64,000 nucleotides of DNA from Rhodoferax antarcticus ANT.BR (GCF_001938565.1 NZ_MSYM01000013.1:435496-499495), one strand, 5' to 3'; shown: positions 28,349 to 37,418, counted from the stretch's first letter. The notes: a model not told the origin generated them from the letters alone. Translations and numbers: made by a program.

Positions 28349-28896
28349 TGCGCTGGACGCCATACAACTTTGCCCAGGGTGGCATGGGTCGCTGGTTGCA
28401 GGCCACCGGCTCGCTGAGCGCGCGCCTGGCGGCCACTGGCAAAGTGTTTTCAGTACAGGTGCTGCGCCAGGGTCGGATGCCTTTGACCGAGGACGAGGCG
28501 CAAGCGCTGGGTGTTGCGGGTCCGCGCCTGGGTTATGTGCGCGAGGTGCTGCTCAAGGTGGATGGTGTCAGCGTGGTGTTTGCCCGCAGCGTGACCGCCC
28601 ACGCGCACTCGCTGGGCGCTTGGCGTTCGGTGCGCGGCCTGGGCACGCGGCCGCTGGCCAATGTGCTGTTCACGCGCTCGGGCATCACCCGCCAGGCCAT
28701 GCAGTACCGGCAGTTCGGCCCGCACAGTGCGTTGCTGCGCCAGGTGCAGCAGCTCTGTGCGGGCGTGCCACGAGGCTTAAGCGCGCGTCGCTCGGTGTTC
28801 ATGCGCCAGTGCGCGCCCTTGCTGGTGATGGAAGTTTTTATCGCGCCACAGGCCGCTTGGCGCTGGCCCGCGGCAGTGTGGCAAATCACAGACTAG
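28345..28896 (+). CDS. ubiC: Chorismate-pyruvate lyase
   Basis: UbiC converts chorismate to 4-hydroxybenzoate, the first committed step of ubiquinone synthesis. The 183-residue protein from the ATG overlapping the upstream stop (MMRWTPYNF) has RQGRMPLTEDEAQALG, YVREVLLKVDGVSVVFARSV and LGTRPLANVLF, matching UbiC/DUF98-like chorismate lyases. An adjacent ATG three bases later is an equal candidate. The open frame continues upstream inside the exporter gene and is ignored. Coupling to the exporter suggests one operon; the two functions are not obviously linked. Confidence 0.85.
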   Translation: MMRWTPYNFAQGGMGRWLQATGSLSARLAATGKVFSVQVLRQGRMPLTEDEAQALGVAGPRLGYVREVLLKVDGVSVVFARSVTAHAHSLGAWRSVRGLGTRPLANVLFTRSGITRQAMQYRQFGPHSALLRQVQQLCAGVPRGLSARRSVFMRQCAPLLVMEVFIAPQAAWRWPAAVWQITD

Positions 28897-28908
28897 AGGA
28901 CACAACCC

Positions 28909-29328
28909 ATGAAAATTGAGCTACCTGAGCAGAAAAAACTGGTTTACCAGATGCTGATCCCGATCCGCTGGGGCGACATGGACGCGATGAACCATGTCAA
29001 TAACACCGCCTATTTCAGGTATCTGGAAACCGCACGGGTGGACTGGTTGCAGTCGGTTGCCGCCATGCCGACACCCGTCGGAGAAGGCCCGGTGATCGTC
29101 AATGCGTTTTGCAACTTCTACAAGCAGTTGGAGTACCCGGGCGACGTGCTGATCAAGATGTACACCAGTGACCCGGCGCGCACCACCTTCGAGACTTGGG
29201 CCACCATGGAACGCGCTGACCGCCCCGGCACCATCTGCGCAGCCGGTGGTGCCACCACCATTTGGGTCGATTTCCCGACGCAAAAAGCGGTGACCTTGCC
29301 TGAATGGCTCCGCGCAGTGGTCAGCTAA
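28909..29328 (+). CDS. Hotdog-fold acyl-CoA thioesterase
   Basis: This is a 139-residue 4-hydroxybenzoyl-CoA thioesterase-like protein (YbgC/FcbC group). The active-site region is RWGDMDAMNHVNNTAYFRYL (residues 24-43), with the catalytic Asp in GDMDAMNH. It starts 12 bp after ubiC and is probably cotranscribed. Family members act on short- or medium-chain or aromatic acyl-CoAs; the closeness to ubiC does not prove an aromatic substrate. Confidence 0.88.
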   Translation: MKIELPEQKKLVYQMLIPIRWGDMDAMNHVNNTAYFRYLETARVDWLQSVAAMPTPVGEGPVIVNAFCNFYKQLEYPGDVLIKMYTSDPARTTFETWATMERADRPGTICAAGGATTIWVDFPTQKAVTLPEWLRAVVS

Positions 29329-29329
29329 T

Positions 29330-29385
29330 TTTCATTTAATTCGCCTCTAGCCCTTATTCAACAAGGGCTAGAGGCTACAAAAAAA
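29330..29385. repeat. Interspersed repeat copy D, a 13-bp perfect hairpin
   Basis: GCCTCTAGCCCTT (29343-29355), a 7-base loop and AAGGGCTAGAGGC (29363-29375) form a perfect stem between convergent genes. It is a palindromic variant of the repeat. Neither strand has a U-tract after the stem, so it is not a standard terminator. Confidence 0.8.
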
Positions 29386-29392
29386 TGCGTGA

Positions 29393-29722
29393 TTAAATGG
29401 TGAAGTGACCGCTGGAAATGAAGCGGTCAACTTCGGCCTCAGCGGCCAGCCAGTCTTCCACCGGATTGCCCAGCGTGAAACCACGACGTTCTGCGATGTA
29501 GAACGCTGCTACAGCCACATAGTTGTTGCGCTGTTCAGTGCTCAGCACCGGTGCTGGCGCTGTGGACGGCTTCAGTGCGGTTTTTGTCGCGGGGATCTTT
29601 TTGGCAACTGGCGCTTTGGGAGCAGCTTCCTTTGTCGCAACCGCTGGCTTGGTGACAGCCTTTTTGGCTGCGGGTACAGCAACGGCAGGGGCAGCAATGG
29701 GCTTCTTAGGTGTGGTGGCCAT
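29393..29722 (-). CDS. DUF2934-like protein with Ala/Lys/Pro-rich tail
   Basis: This 109-residue protein has a histone H1-like N-terminus of repeated AAK/KPA/TK motifs (residues 1-60) followed by a small domain with YVAVAAFYIAERRGF and EDWLAAEAEVDRFI, which matches the DUF2934 type. The basic tail suggests nucleic-acid or acidic-surface binding, but this is inference. GGAG lies upstream of the ATG. Confidence 0.75.
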   Translation of the reverse strand: MATTPKKPIAAPAVAVPAAKKAVTKPAVATKEAAPKAPVAKKIPATKTALKPSTAPAPVLSTEQRNNYVAVAAFYIAERRGFTLGNPVEDWLAAEAEVDRFISSGHFTI

Positions 29723-29829
29723 GGTTTCTCCTTCGGTTTTGAACTCGGATGCGAGTGGGGTTGGACTGTATCAAAACTGTGTGACACAAGCCCAGATACT
29801 TTTAGCAATATTCATACCAACAGCGTGCG

Positions 29830-30387
29830 CTAACCGGCCATCAATTTGTGCACCAGGTCGCCGGTGTTGGAAGCGGCGTATTTTCGCATCAGTTTGGCGC
29901 GGTAGATTTCCACCGTGCGGTGGCTGATCAGCAGCGCGCGCCCGATCTCTTTACTCGTCAAGCCATCCATCAGCAGCGTGGCCACCTCGCGCTCGCGGGC
30001 GGTGAGCTCGGCTTTCACCGGGCGGCGCGCGCTCAAATCTTCAAAAGTCCAGATGCCGGCTTCGTGCGGGCTGAGTAGGTTCAGCGCGCGCCCAGTCACA
30101 TGGCACCAGAAGGTTTCGCCCTTGAGGCGCCCGTCCAAGCGCTTCATGATGCGGTCGTCTGAATAGGTGCCGTTGCGGTTGAGCAGCGGGGCAATGCGTG
30201 CACCGGTGCGCTCAAACTCGGCGGCGCTGGGGTAAAGCACCTGAAACGACTGGCCCACCAATTGCTCCAGGCGCGCGCCAAACATCTCGCACAGGTGGCG
30301 GTTGCAGTCAACCATGGTGCGGTTGCGCGACACAGCCAGGCCCACGGGAGCCATGTCAAAGGCCTGGCGGTAATCAAGGGTGTCCAT
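29830..30387 (-). CDS. PAS-LuxR transcriptional regulator
   Basis: The 185-residue protein has an N-terminal PAS domain (residues 1-115; APVGLAVSRNRTMVDCNRHL, then GRLKGETFWCHVTGRAL) and a C-terminal LuxR/FixJ-type helix-turn-helix (about 125-182; LTAREREVATLLMDGLTSKE, then RTVEIYRAKLMRKY). It has no receiver domain, so the PAS domain is the likely sensor. It is divergent from scoAB across 101 bp that contain the palindrome CTACGTAG (30431-30438), making it a good candidate regulator of that operon. The ligand is unknown. Confidence 0.85.
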   Translation of the reverse strand: MDTLDYRQAFDMAPVGLAVSRNRTMVDCNRHLCEMFGARLEQLVGQSFQVLYPSAAEFERTGARIAPLLNRNGTYSDDRIMKRLDGRLKGETFWCHVTGRALNLLSPHEAGIWTFEDLSARRPVKAELTAREREVATLLMDGLTSKEIGRALLISHRTVEIYRAKLMRKYAASNTGDLVHKLMAG

Positions 30388-30488
30388 GCGGCAAATATTT
30401 GGGCAACTAAGGGTTGTACTTTACGGAAAACTACGTAGCTGGCTAGGTAGTATGCTAGCCACAGATCGACTTCTATGGAGAACCAGGC

Positions 30489-31181
30489 GTGAACAAAATT
30501 TATCCTGATGCAGCGGCTGCGTTGAAAGGCATTGTCCGAGACGGCCAGTTGCTGGCCGTAGGCGGCTTTGGCCTGTGCGGCATTCCCGAGGCACTGATCG
30601 ACGCGCTGCGCGACAGCGGCAAAAAAGACCTGACGGTAATTTCCAACAACGCGGGTGTGGACGGTTTTGGCCTGGGCCGGCTGCTGGAAACCCGGCAGAT
30701 CAAAAAGATGATTTCCAGCTATGTGGGCGAAAACAAGGAGTTCGAGCGCCAGTACCTGGCCGGTGAACTGGAGCTGGAATTCACCCCGCAAGGCACGCTG
30801 GCTGAAAAGCTGCGCGCTGGTGGTGCCGGTATTCCGGCGTTTTACGTGCGCACCGGTGTCGGTACGCTGGTGGCCGAGGGCAAGGAAAACCGCGTGTTTG
30901 ACGGCCACGCCCATATTCTGGAGCACTCGTTGGTGCCCGACGTGTCACTGATCAAAGCGTACAAAGCCGACAAAAGCGGCAACCTGATCTTCAGGCGCAC
31001 CGCGCGAAACTTTAACCCGGCAGTGGCCATGGCCGGCAAGATCACTGTGGTGGAGGTTGAGGAGATTGTTGAAACCGGCACCTTTGACCCCGACGCAGTG
31101 CATTTGCCCGGCATCTACGTGAACCGCATCGTGCTCAATGCCGCGCCTGAGAAGCGCATTGAGAAGCGCACCATTCGCTGA
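30489..31181 (+). CDS. scoA: 3-oxoacid CoA-transferase subunit A
   Basis: This is a 230-residue alpha subunit of a succinyl-CoA:3-ketoacid CoA-transferase. [20 protein letters not shown] (about residues 22-41) is the CoA-binding loop, and [20 protein letters not shown] and [13 protein letters not shown] are typical. With ScoB it moves CoA from succinyl-CoA to acetoacetate, allowing use of ketone bodies or polyhydroxybutyrate breakdown products. It is followed by scoB after 43 bp. Confidence 0.93.
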   Translation: MNKIYPDAAAALKGIVRDGQLLAVGGFGLCGIPEALIDALRDSGKKDLTVISNNAGVDGFGLGRLLETRQIKKMISSYVGENKEFERQYLAGELELEFTPQGTLAEKLRAGGAGIPAFYVRTGVGTLVAEGKENRVFDGHAHILEHSLVPDVSLIKAYKADKSGNLIFRRTARNFNPAVAMAGKITVVEVEEIVETGTFDPDAVHLPGIYVNRIVLNAAPEKRIEKRTIR

Positions 31182-31224
31182 GCTCTTGCGCTCTTCTCAA
31201 CCGATTAAATAAAGGAGCCTGATC

Positions 31225-31863
31225 ATGGCCTGGACACACGACGAAATGGCGGCCATTGCAGCCAATGAATTGCAGGACGGTTTTTATGTGAACCTGGGCA
31301 TTGGCCTGCCCACTATGGTGGCCAACCATGTGCCGCCCGATGTGGAGGTGTGGCTGCAAAGCGAAAACGGCATGCTCGGTATTGGCCCGTTTCCCACCGA
31401 AGACGAGGTCGACGCCGACCTGATCAACGCCGGCAAGCAAACCGTGACCACGCTGCCGGGCTCGGCCATCTTTGGCAGCCACGACAGCTTTGCCATGATC
31501 CGTGGCGGCAAGATCAACCTGAGCATTTTGGGCGCCATGCAGGTCAGTGAGCGTGGCGATCTGGCCAACTGGATGATCCCCGGCAAGATGGTCAAAGGCA
31601 TGGGCGGCGCCATGGACCTGGTGGGCGGCGTGCGCAGCGTGGTGGTTCTGATGGAGCATGTGGCGAAGAAAAAAGACGGCGGTTTTGACTTGAAAATTCT
31701 GCCCGATTGCACCCTGCCACTAACCGGCGTGGGCGTGGTGGACCGCATCATCACCGACCTGGCGGTGATGGACATCACCCCCCACGGTGTCAAGGTGGTG
31801 CAGCGCGCACCGGGGGTCTCCATGCAAGAGTTGCAAGAGAAAACCGGCGTGCCGCTACACTGA
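31225..31863 (+). CDS. scoB: 3-oxoacid CoA-transferase subunit B
   Basis: This 212-residue beta subunit carries the catalytic glutamate in [10 protein letters not shown] (about residues 50-59) and the [16 protein letters not shown] segment. GGAG precedes the ATG. Together with ScoA it forms the heterotetrameric enzyme. Control by the divergent PAS-LuxR gene is likely from position. Confidence 0.94.
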   Translation: MAWTHDEMAAIAANELQDGFYVNLGIGLPTMVANHVPPDVEVWLQSENGMLGIGPFPTEDEVDADLINAGKQTVTTLPGSAIFGSHDSFAMIRGGKINLSILGAMQVSERGDLANWMIPGKMVKGMGGAMDLVGGVRSVVVLMEHVAKKKDGGFDLKILPDCTLPLTGVGVVDRIITDLAVMDITPHGVKVVQRAPGVSMQELQEKTGVPLH

Positions 31864-31956
31864 ACCGCCTAGCACAATCAGCCTACGGCCTGGCCTGCAG
31901 ATGCGGGTGCAGGCCGTTTTTGTCGCTGACACGCTCGTTTAGAAAAAGGTAAATAC

Positions 31957-32442
31957 ATGAAATTTCGCACGTTTTCGCTGCTCCTGGTTTTGGCGCTGAT
32001 TGCCGCATTTACTCTGCTGAACTGGCAGATCATCATGGCGCCGACCGCGCTGTCTCTGGGCGTGGCCCAGGTGCAGGCGCCATTGGGCTTGATCATGCTG
32101 GGGCTGATGGTGGCATTGATCGCGCTGTTTCTGGTGTACTTGCTGTACCTGCAAACCACGGTGATGTTTGACGCCCGCGCCCATGCCAAAGAGCTGCAAA
32201 CCAACCGCAAGCTCGCCGACGAGGCCGAGGCCTCACGCTTTACCGAGTTGCGCAGCTTTTTGGACCTTGAATTCAAACGCATGGACCTGGCCGATATTGC
32301 CGCCAAGGCCGCCTTGACCACCCGCATCGACCAGCTTGAGCGCGACCTGCGCTTGTCAGTGGAGCAGTCGGGCAACTCGCTGGCCGCCAGCATGGCCGAG
32401 ATGGATGACCGCATGCGTGCAGGTGGCAGCAACCTGCGCTGA
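31957..32442 (+). CDS. Membrane protein with LapA-like N-terminus and coiled-coil tail
   Basis: This 161-residue protein has two membrane segments (about residues 7-24 and 46-67), then a cytoplasmic helical region (70-150) with heptad-like KELQTNRKLADEAEASRFTE and LTTRIDQLERDLRLSVEQ. The topology resembles LapA/YciS (DUF1049) proteins with an added coiled coil. The function is unknown. It lies 25 bp before the SMR pump gene. Confidence 0.65.
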   Translation: MKFRTFSLLLVLALIAAFTLLNWQIIMAPTALSLGVAQVQAPLGLIMLGLMVALIALFLVYLLYLQTTVMFDARAHAKELQTNRKLADEAEASRFTELRSFLDLEFKRMDLADIAAKAALTTRIDQLERDLRLSVEQSGNSLAASMAEMDDRMRAGGSNLR

Positions 32443-32467
32443 CGCGCCACGCCAGCGGAACCAGGCC

Positions 32468-32782
32468 ATGCCATGGCTGTATCTGAGCATCGCCATTGTG
32501 TTTGAGGTGGTGGCCACCTCCGCGCTCAAATCGTCGGAAGGTTTCACCCGCCTGACCCCCTCGCTGTTGGTGGTGGTGGGCTATGGTGTGGCGTTTTATT
32601 GCCTGTCGGTCGCGCTTCGCAGCATGCCATTGGGCATCATTTACGCCATCTGGTCGGGCGCCGGCATTGTGCTGATGACCCTGGTGGGATGGCTGGTGTA
32701 TGGCGAAACGCTGGGTTGGATGGCGCTGCTGGGCATGGGGCTCATCACCGTCGGGGTGATTATTTTGAATGCGGTGGCCTGA
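32468..32782 (+). CDS. Small multidrug resistance (SMR/EmrE-type) transporter
   Basis: A 104-residue protein with four membrane segments. It has the family features AIVFEVVATSALKSSEGF (with the essential membrane glutamate E13 in FEVVAT), YAIWSGAGIVLM and GWLVYGETLGW. SMR proteins work as dimers and export cationic drugs by proton exchange. The start at 32468 (MPWLYLSIAI) is chosen by homology. Confidence 0.92.
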   Translation: MPWLYLSIAIVFEVVATSALKSSEGFTRLTPSLLVVVGYGVAFYCLSVALRSMPLGIIYAIWSGAGIVLMTLVGWLVYGETLGWMALLGMGLITVGVIILNAVA

Positions 32783-32794
32783 TGGTTTGACCGG

Positions 32795-34219
32795 CTATGC
32801 CACGACCCGACCGCCAAACGGCATGCGCGAGCGTGCCACCACGCGCAGCAACACCACCAGTGCCAGTGCGGCAATGGTCAGGCCCAGAATCAGCGCGATC
32901 CAAAAGCCTTGCGCGCCCATCGCCTGCGCAGGCCGCCAAGGCATCCAATCGGGTGCCAGACCCAGCACATAACCCAACGGCAGCGCAAACACCCAAAACG
33001 CGGTGAGGTGAATCACCATAGGTGCACGGGTTACCTTGTAGCCGCGAATGGCGCAACTGGTGATGACTTGCGTGGCGTCCGAGAGCTGAAACACTGCCGC
33101 CCACAGCAACAACTGTGCCGCCAGCGCGATCACCGCCGCATCGTTGGTGTAGAGGCTGGCAATCGGCTTGGCCAGCAGCGCAATACCCGCGGCTGACAGC
33201 ACGGCAAACACCAGCCCCAACGCCACCCCCACCCAAGCCTGATAGCGCGCCAGCACCGGGTCTCCGGCGCCGAGCGACTGCCCCACGCGCGTCATCAGCG
33301 CTAGCCCCACACTCAAGGGCACCATGAACACCAGCGAGGTGAAGTTCAGCGCAATCTGGTGCGCCGCCATCTGCGTGCTGCCAAACACGGCAATCAGCAG
33401 TGCGATCAGGCTGAAGGCGCTGCTCTCGGCAAAATAGGTGATACCAATCGGCATCCCCAACTTCAACAGGGGGCGAATCTCGCGCCAGATCGGTGGCTCG
33501 AACCGGACCAGCGGCCAGGTGCTGCGGTAGGCGCTGGCGCGCTGCATCCACCACACCAACGTCAGCAGGTTGAACGCCACCGTGATCAGCGTGGCCCAAG
33601 CGCAACCCAGGCCGCCCATGCGCGGAAAACCCCAGTTGCCAAATACCAGCAAGCTGTTGACGCCGATGTTGATCAGCAGCGAGAGCAGGGCAATCACCAT
33701 CAACGGCTTGGTCTGGTTGATGCTGGTGCTGTAGCCGTACAACACCCGGTACATCGCAAACAGCGGCAGCGCAAAGCTGGTAATCAGCACAAAACCTTTG
33801 GCCAGGTCGCGCACATACGGCTCAAGCAGCATGTGATCGAACAACAGCGCGGCCGCATTGGCTATCAGCATCGCCATCAGCCCCATGCCGAGCGCCTTCC
33901 ACAGCGCCTGGCGCACCACCCGCGGCACGCCAGCCAGGTCGCCCGCGCCCACCTGGTGCGCCACCATCGGGTTCACGCTCATCATCACCCCCAACAAGCT
34001 GATCATCAGCATGTTCCAGATCGACACTCCCAGCGACACCCCAGCCAGATCCTGCGCCGAGGCATGCCCGGCCATGGCCACGTCCACCACCGCCATACCC
34101 ACGGTGGCCAACTGCCCCACCAGAATCGGCCAAGCCAGCCGCCACAGGCCGCGCAGCTCGGCCTGCAGACGCCAGCGCGAGGCCGGGTGATGGAAAAGAT
34201 GTTTGAGAGGGCTTATCAA
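32795..34219 (-). CDS. norM: MATE-family multidrug efflux protein
   Basis: A 474-residue protein with about 12 membrane segments and the NorM-like start LWRLAWPILVGQLATVGMAVVDVAMAG; GAGDLAGVPRV and AHQIALNFTS are further MATE features. It should export cationic compounds using Na+ or H+. The predicted start is a TTG at 34219 that lies at the edge of repeat copy E; I see no ATG or good ribosome site nearby, so the true start is uncertain. It converges with the SMR gene, giving two unrelated drug pumps end to end. Confidence 0.9.
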   Translation of the reverse strand: MISPLKHLFHHPASRWRLQAELRGLWRLAWPILVGQLATVGMAVVDVAMAGHASAQDLAGVSLGVSIWNMLMISLLGVMMSVNPMVAHQVGAGDLAGVPRVVRQALWKALGMGLMAMLIANAAALLFDHMLLEPYVRDLAKGFVLITSFALPLFAMYRVLYGYSTSINQTKPLMVIALLSLLINIGVNSLLVFGNWGFPRMGGLGCAWATLITVAFNLLTLVWWMQRASAYRSTWPLVRFEPPIWREIRPLLKLGMPIGITYFAESSAFSLIALLIAVFGSTQMAAHQIALNFTSLVFMVPLSVGLALMTRVGQSLGAGDPVLARYQAWVGVALGLVFAVLSAAGIALLAKPIASLYTNDAAVIALAAQLLLWAAVFQLSDATQVITSCAIRGYKVTRAPMVIHLTAFWVFALPLGYVLGLAPDWMPWRPAQAMGAQGFWIALILGLTIAALALVVLLRVVARSRMPFGGRVVA

Positions 34220-34275
34220 AATAGATAGCTGTCAGCGCTTGTTTTATAAAGGCTAGAGCGGGTTTTTATGTAAAA
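34217..34275 (+). repeat. Interspersed repeat copy E, at the MATE gene start
   Basis: AAAATAGATAGCTGTCAGCG, then CTTGTTTTATAAAGGCTAGAGCGG and TTTTTATGTAAAAG. It forms the 5' leader, and possibly the start codon region, of the MATE gene. The ~115 bp between it and vapC hold nothing recognisable. Confidence 0.8.
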
Positions 34276-34389
34276 GTTGGGGCCAATCCGGCTGCCTGGC
34301 TGCGTGGCCAGGTGGATGCTTCAGTCGGGGAGGGCGGAATTTAGTGACCCTTGAGGCAGAGAGTAGGGCCGGGGCTGTCTAAGCGGGGG

Positions 34390-34800
34390 CTAGTCATAGG
34401 AGTTGAACGGGTTCAGCAGCGGCACATTGAAACCAGCGAAGTCTTGGGTGTTGCGGGTCACCACAATCAGGTGGTGGGTCAGCGCTGTGGCGGCAATCAT
34501 GGCGTCTTCAAACAACGCATCAGAGCGCCGATGCAGCAGTTTGGCCCACAGTCTGAAGATGGCAACATCCACGGGCAAGATGTTGTGAACGTTGCTCAGG
34601 CGGCCCGCCCATTGCGAGATTTCAAGCGCTTTGGGCGCGTTCTGTTCACGCGTGAGTTCAATGCCACGCTGAATTTCCCCCAGGGTGACCGCTGAAATAT
34701 ACAGATCAGATTCTGCTGTGCCCTGCAGCCACGCCAGCACGCCGACGTGTGGCTTGGCTTTGCGCAGTTCTGAAATCACATGGGTGTCTAGCAGATACAT
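34390..34800 (-). CDS. vapC: VapC/FitB-type PIN-domain toxin
   Basis: This 136-residue PIN-domain ribonuclease has acidic residues at MYLLDTHVISE (D6), the TLGEIQRGIE segment, and DALFEDAMIAATALTHHL with the later conserved aspartates, ending VVTRNTQDFAGFNVPLLNPF. Such toxins cleave tRNA or rRNA. The ATG overlaps the antitoxin stop (TGATG); a TTG one codon upstream is also possible. The antitoxin-first order is normal for type II modules. Confidence 0.9.
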   Translation of the reverse strand: MYLLDTHVISELRKAKPHVGVLAWLQGTAESDLYISAVTLGEIQRGIELTREQNAPKALEISQWAGRLSNVHNILPVDVAIFRLWAKLLHRRSDALFEDAMIAATALTHHLIVVTRNTQDFAGFNVPLLNPFNSYD

Positions 34801-35054
34801 CAAAAGCTCTCCGGGGCGCGGGTTGGCGTTTGGCCGCGCGGCACGGTCGGCAAGTCAAACCGAGCTTCAGGGTCCAGCAAAACTTGCTTGAGTGAGGGTC
34901 GGCTGCTGGCCTGCATTTGCCGCCACTGTTCCACTGGCACCAAAACGGCGGCATCCAGGCCGCGCTTGGTTACCAACTGCGGGCCGTCGCTCAGGCAGGC
35001 TTGTAAAAATTCGCTGAAACGCGCTTTCGCATCTTGAACCGGCCAAGTGTTCAT
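34800..35054 (-). CDS. Phd/YefM-family antitoxin
   Basis: This 84-residue antitoxin begins NTWPVQDAKARFSEFLQACL, the Phd/YefM DNA-binding fold, with LVTKRGLDAAVLVPVEQWRQM following. The Pro/Arg-rich C-terminal half (residues 50-84) should wrap the toxin. It probably represses its own promoter in the AT-rich segment just upstream of 35054, where GACTAGTTTACC-type half-sites are visible but no clear palindrome. Confidence 0.88.
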   Translation of the reverse strand: MNTWPVQDAKARFSEFLQACLSDGPQLVTKRGLDAAVLVPVEQWRQMQASSRPSLKQVLLDPEARFDLPTVPRGQTPTRAPESF

Positions 35055-35450
35055 CAGTTCATACTCCGCTAACTGGTTTGTAGTCTGACTAGTTTACCCG
35101 GATTGGATCGTTACGGGTCCGTCATGTTGCATACGCGCAGAGGGCCGTCACCATGGGTCTTTATCTGGCTACACCCGGCCCATGGCTGCCTGTGATTGGT
35201 CGGCGGCGAACAGCGCCAGTGCTGCGAAAGCGGGTGCACAATTTGACAGATAGAAATCACGAAATCGACCAGAACCGGGCGGTCACAAACGAAGGCTAAC
35301 GGGCAGGCACTTTGTCAAGTTTTCGCCGCAACGAGCGACACTGATTATTTCCATTGCGGGTAATGACGGAGCTTGAATTTCTTGGGAATGCGTAGTCATC
35401 GCGTGCGAGCGTAAAAACGCAGAGAGTTCCCCAAGAGTTCGCAGCGTTTG
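35055..35450. other. Intergenic region upstream of the Phd/VapC module
   Basis: About 400 bp. The first ~45 bp are the likely promoter of the toxin-antitoxin pair. No open frame of recognisable content, no repeat copy and no IS end was found in the rest. Confidence 0.5.
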
Positions 35451-35900
35451 CTAGCCCTTGCGTCGCAGACGCCCCGAGAGCTTCAGACCATCACGAAAAT
35501 TCAGCGCCATCAGACTGAAGTTGGCAGCACCCGCTACCAGCCCCACTATCTGCAGCGCATAAAAGGTCAGATCCATCTCGCCCGCAGCGGCCTTGCCATA
35601 GAGGTAAAAGGCGCAGGGCAACAGGATCAACAGGCCGTTGGCGGCAATGATCTGCATGCGCATCTTCTTGCCCGCCAACAAGTTGCCTTTTCGTTCGCCC
35701 GATAACGCAAAACCGCTGCCGCCGGTAACCGCCATAGCCGAAATCATGACCCACATGGTTTGCAAAATGTTGTGCCTGACCAGCACGATGGCGTCTTGCG
35801 ACAAGAACAACTCAGAGACCAGTGTGGACAACCAAAAACTGCCAATGCACAGCATGGCGATGGTTCCGGCCATCGGGTGAATGATTTTCTTTATAGACAC
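35451..35900 (-). CDS. Conserved four-helix membrane protein
   Basis: This is a 149-residue inner-membrane protein with about four segments (residues 12-30, 45-63, 82-100, 112-132). Histidines sit at or near the membrane (H8 in IIHPMAG and H43 in VLVRHNILQTMW), a layout that could bind heme, though that is speculation. The C-terminus is strongly basic (LSGRLRRKG). I recognise the family only as a conserved hypothetical transmembrane protein. It lies 56 bp downstream of the next gene on the same strand. Confidence 0.65.
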   Translation of the reverse strand: MSIKKIIHPMAGTIAMLCIGSFWLSTLVSELFLSQDAIVLVRHNILQTMWVMISAMAVTGGSGFALSGERKGNLLAGKKMRMQIIAANGLLILLPCAFYLYGKAAAGEMDLTFYALQIVGLVAGAANFSLMALNFRDGLKLSGRLRRKG

Positions 35901-35956
35901 GGTCCTTGGGCTAGATTTTGTGCGCAGTCAGCACGTTGCGCACAATCAGAAAATGC

Positions 35957-36355
35957 TCAGGCAACCGCGCACCAGCGCTGCACCGCCTCAGCCGTGTCAA
36001 ATGGTCCCGTGTTGAAACAAATGCGTGCCTGGGGGGCATGCTCATGGACCACGTTGAGAACTTTCTCGAACAGCAGAAAGTTTTTATCGATGGTGCGCAC
36101 GCCCGCACCGATCACCACACAGTCATAGCGTTTTTGCTGCAACGTGGTGCGGATCACGGCCTCTGCTGTTTCGCCAAAATCGGTGAGGCACAATTTTGCG
36201 TCGTAGCCCATGGCGTTCAGTGCGGCAATGTCCTTGTCCAGTCCGTCTTGTACTTTCTCCGCCGTCATACCGGGGAAGGCCGCGTAGGCCGGATCGGCGA
36301 AATTGATGAGTGTTGGCTGCAGGCCGACAGATAAGACAGATTTTTTCGAAGTCAT
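35957..36355 (-). CDS. Conserved hypothetical Rossmann-like protein
   Basis: This 132-residue soluble protein has an alternating strand/helix pattern: VLSVGLQPTLINF, AALNAMGYDAKLCLTDFGETA, RYDCVVIGAGVRTIDKN. This suggests a small alpha/beta sandwich. Homologues are annotated hypothetical as far as I know. It lies 39 bp downstream of the zinc-type oxidoreductase gene and is probably cotranscribed with it. Confidence 0.65.
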   Translation of the reverse strand: MTSKKSVLSVGLQPTLINFADPAYAAFPGMTAEKVQDGLDKDIAALNAMGYDAKLCLTDFGETAEAVIRTTLQQKRYDCVVIGAGVRTIDKNFLLFEKVLNVVHEHAPQARICFNTGPFDTAEAVQRWCAVA

Positions 36356-36394
36356 GGTATTTCCTTGGGTTGTAAATGAAGGTTGTTGACGAAC

Positions 36395-37324
36395 TTAACT
36401 GACGCGAAGAATCATTTTTCCACGGGACTTGCCACTTTCACCCAGGCGATGCGCTTGTGCCGCATCGGCCAACGCAAACTCTTGTCCCACCAGCACGCGC
36501 AACTGACCCTTCTCCATCAACGCCGCCAGTTGAGCCAGCACGCCGCCACGCGGCGTTGAGAACACAAACGCCGCGCGCGCACCGGCCGCAGTGGCCCGGT
36601 CTGGTGAAGGTGGCTGGGTGGTTGCCACCAACAATCCGCCAGCACGTAGCGTGGACCAGGATGCCTCTTGCGTGGGGCCGCCCAAGGTGTCGATGACGAC
36701 ATCCATGTTGCTGGCGATTTGTTCGAATTGTTGCGTGCGGTAGTCAATGACTTCATCGGCACCCAGGCTTTTCACCACGGCCACATCAGCAGTACCCGCC
36801 GTGGCAGTAACGTGCGCACCCTGCGCTTTGGCCAGTTGCACGGCCACGCTGCCCAACGCACCGGCGCCACCGTGGATCAGGACACGCATGCCGCGCGTTA
36901 CCTGCGCTGTGTCGATCACTGCGGTCCAGGCTGCCAGGCCGGGCATGGGCAGGGCTACCGCTGTGGAGAACGACACGGTACGGGGTTTGCGCGCCACTTG
37001 TGCGGCATCGACCGCCACGTAATCGGCATAGGTGCCGCCCCGGGCGAACTCGGCATAGAAAAACACTTCGTCGCCCGGAGAAAATGCCGTCACCGCCCCA
37101 CCGACGGCAGTCACCACGCCGGCCGCGTCCGATCCCAAGGTAAACGGAAACGTTTTGGGGATCATCTGTGCCATGGCACCGCTGCGCATTTTCCAGTCAA
37201 TCGGATTGATGCCGGCCGCGACCACGCGCACCAGAACATCGTTAGCTCCGCAGGCGGGTACGAGCACTTCTTCCAACTGCATTTGACTGGCATCACCGTA
37301 GGCGTGGATTCGTATGGCTTTCAT
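36395..37324 (-). CDS. Quinone oxidoreductase-like (MDR family) NADP-dependent enzyme
   Basis: This medium-chain dehydrogenase/reductase lacks the structural-zinc cysteine cluster, as in quinone oxidoreductases. GSDAAGVVTAVGG and the nucleotide loop GGAGALGSVAVQLAK are clear, and SLGADEVIDYR follows. The start at 37324 (MKAIRIHAYGDASQMQ) is preceded by GAGAG; the frame is open 18 codons further up. This gives 309 residues. It is divergent from a LysR gene that probably regulates it. Confidence 0.9.
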   Translation of the reverse strand: MKAIRIHAYGDASQMQLEEVLVPACGANDVLVRVVAAGINPIDWKMRSGAMAQMIPKTFPFTLGSDAAGVVTAVGGAVTAFSPGDEVFFYAEFARGGTYADYVAVDAAQVARKPRTVSFSTAVALPMPGLAAWTAVIDTAQVTRGMRVLIHGGAGALGSVAVQLAKAQGAHVTATAGTADVAVVKSLGADEVIDYRTQQFEQIASNMDVVIDTLGGPTQEASWSTLRAGGLLVATTQPPSPDRATAAGARAAFVFSTPRGGVLAQLAALMEKGQLRVLVGQEFALADAAQAHRLGESGKSRGKMILRVS

Positions 37325-37418
37325 TTTGGGCTCTCTCTGATGGGTTGTTCGGGTGAGTTGTTCGGGTGAGTTGAGCAACTTGGTCGGATGAAGGAATGCA
37401 TGTTAATCTTCTTCAAAA

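Noticed and set aside
29343..29375. Perfect 13-bp hairpin as an intrinsic terminator
   Set aside because: The stem is strong and sits between convergent genes, but neither strand has a U-tract after it; listed as a repeat copy instead.
30431..30438. CTACGTAG as a firm LuxR operator
   Set aside because: An 8-bp palindrome is too short to call alone; mentioned only as a candidate.
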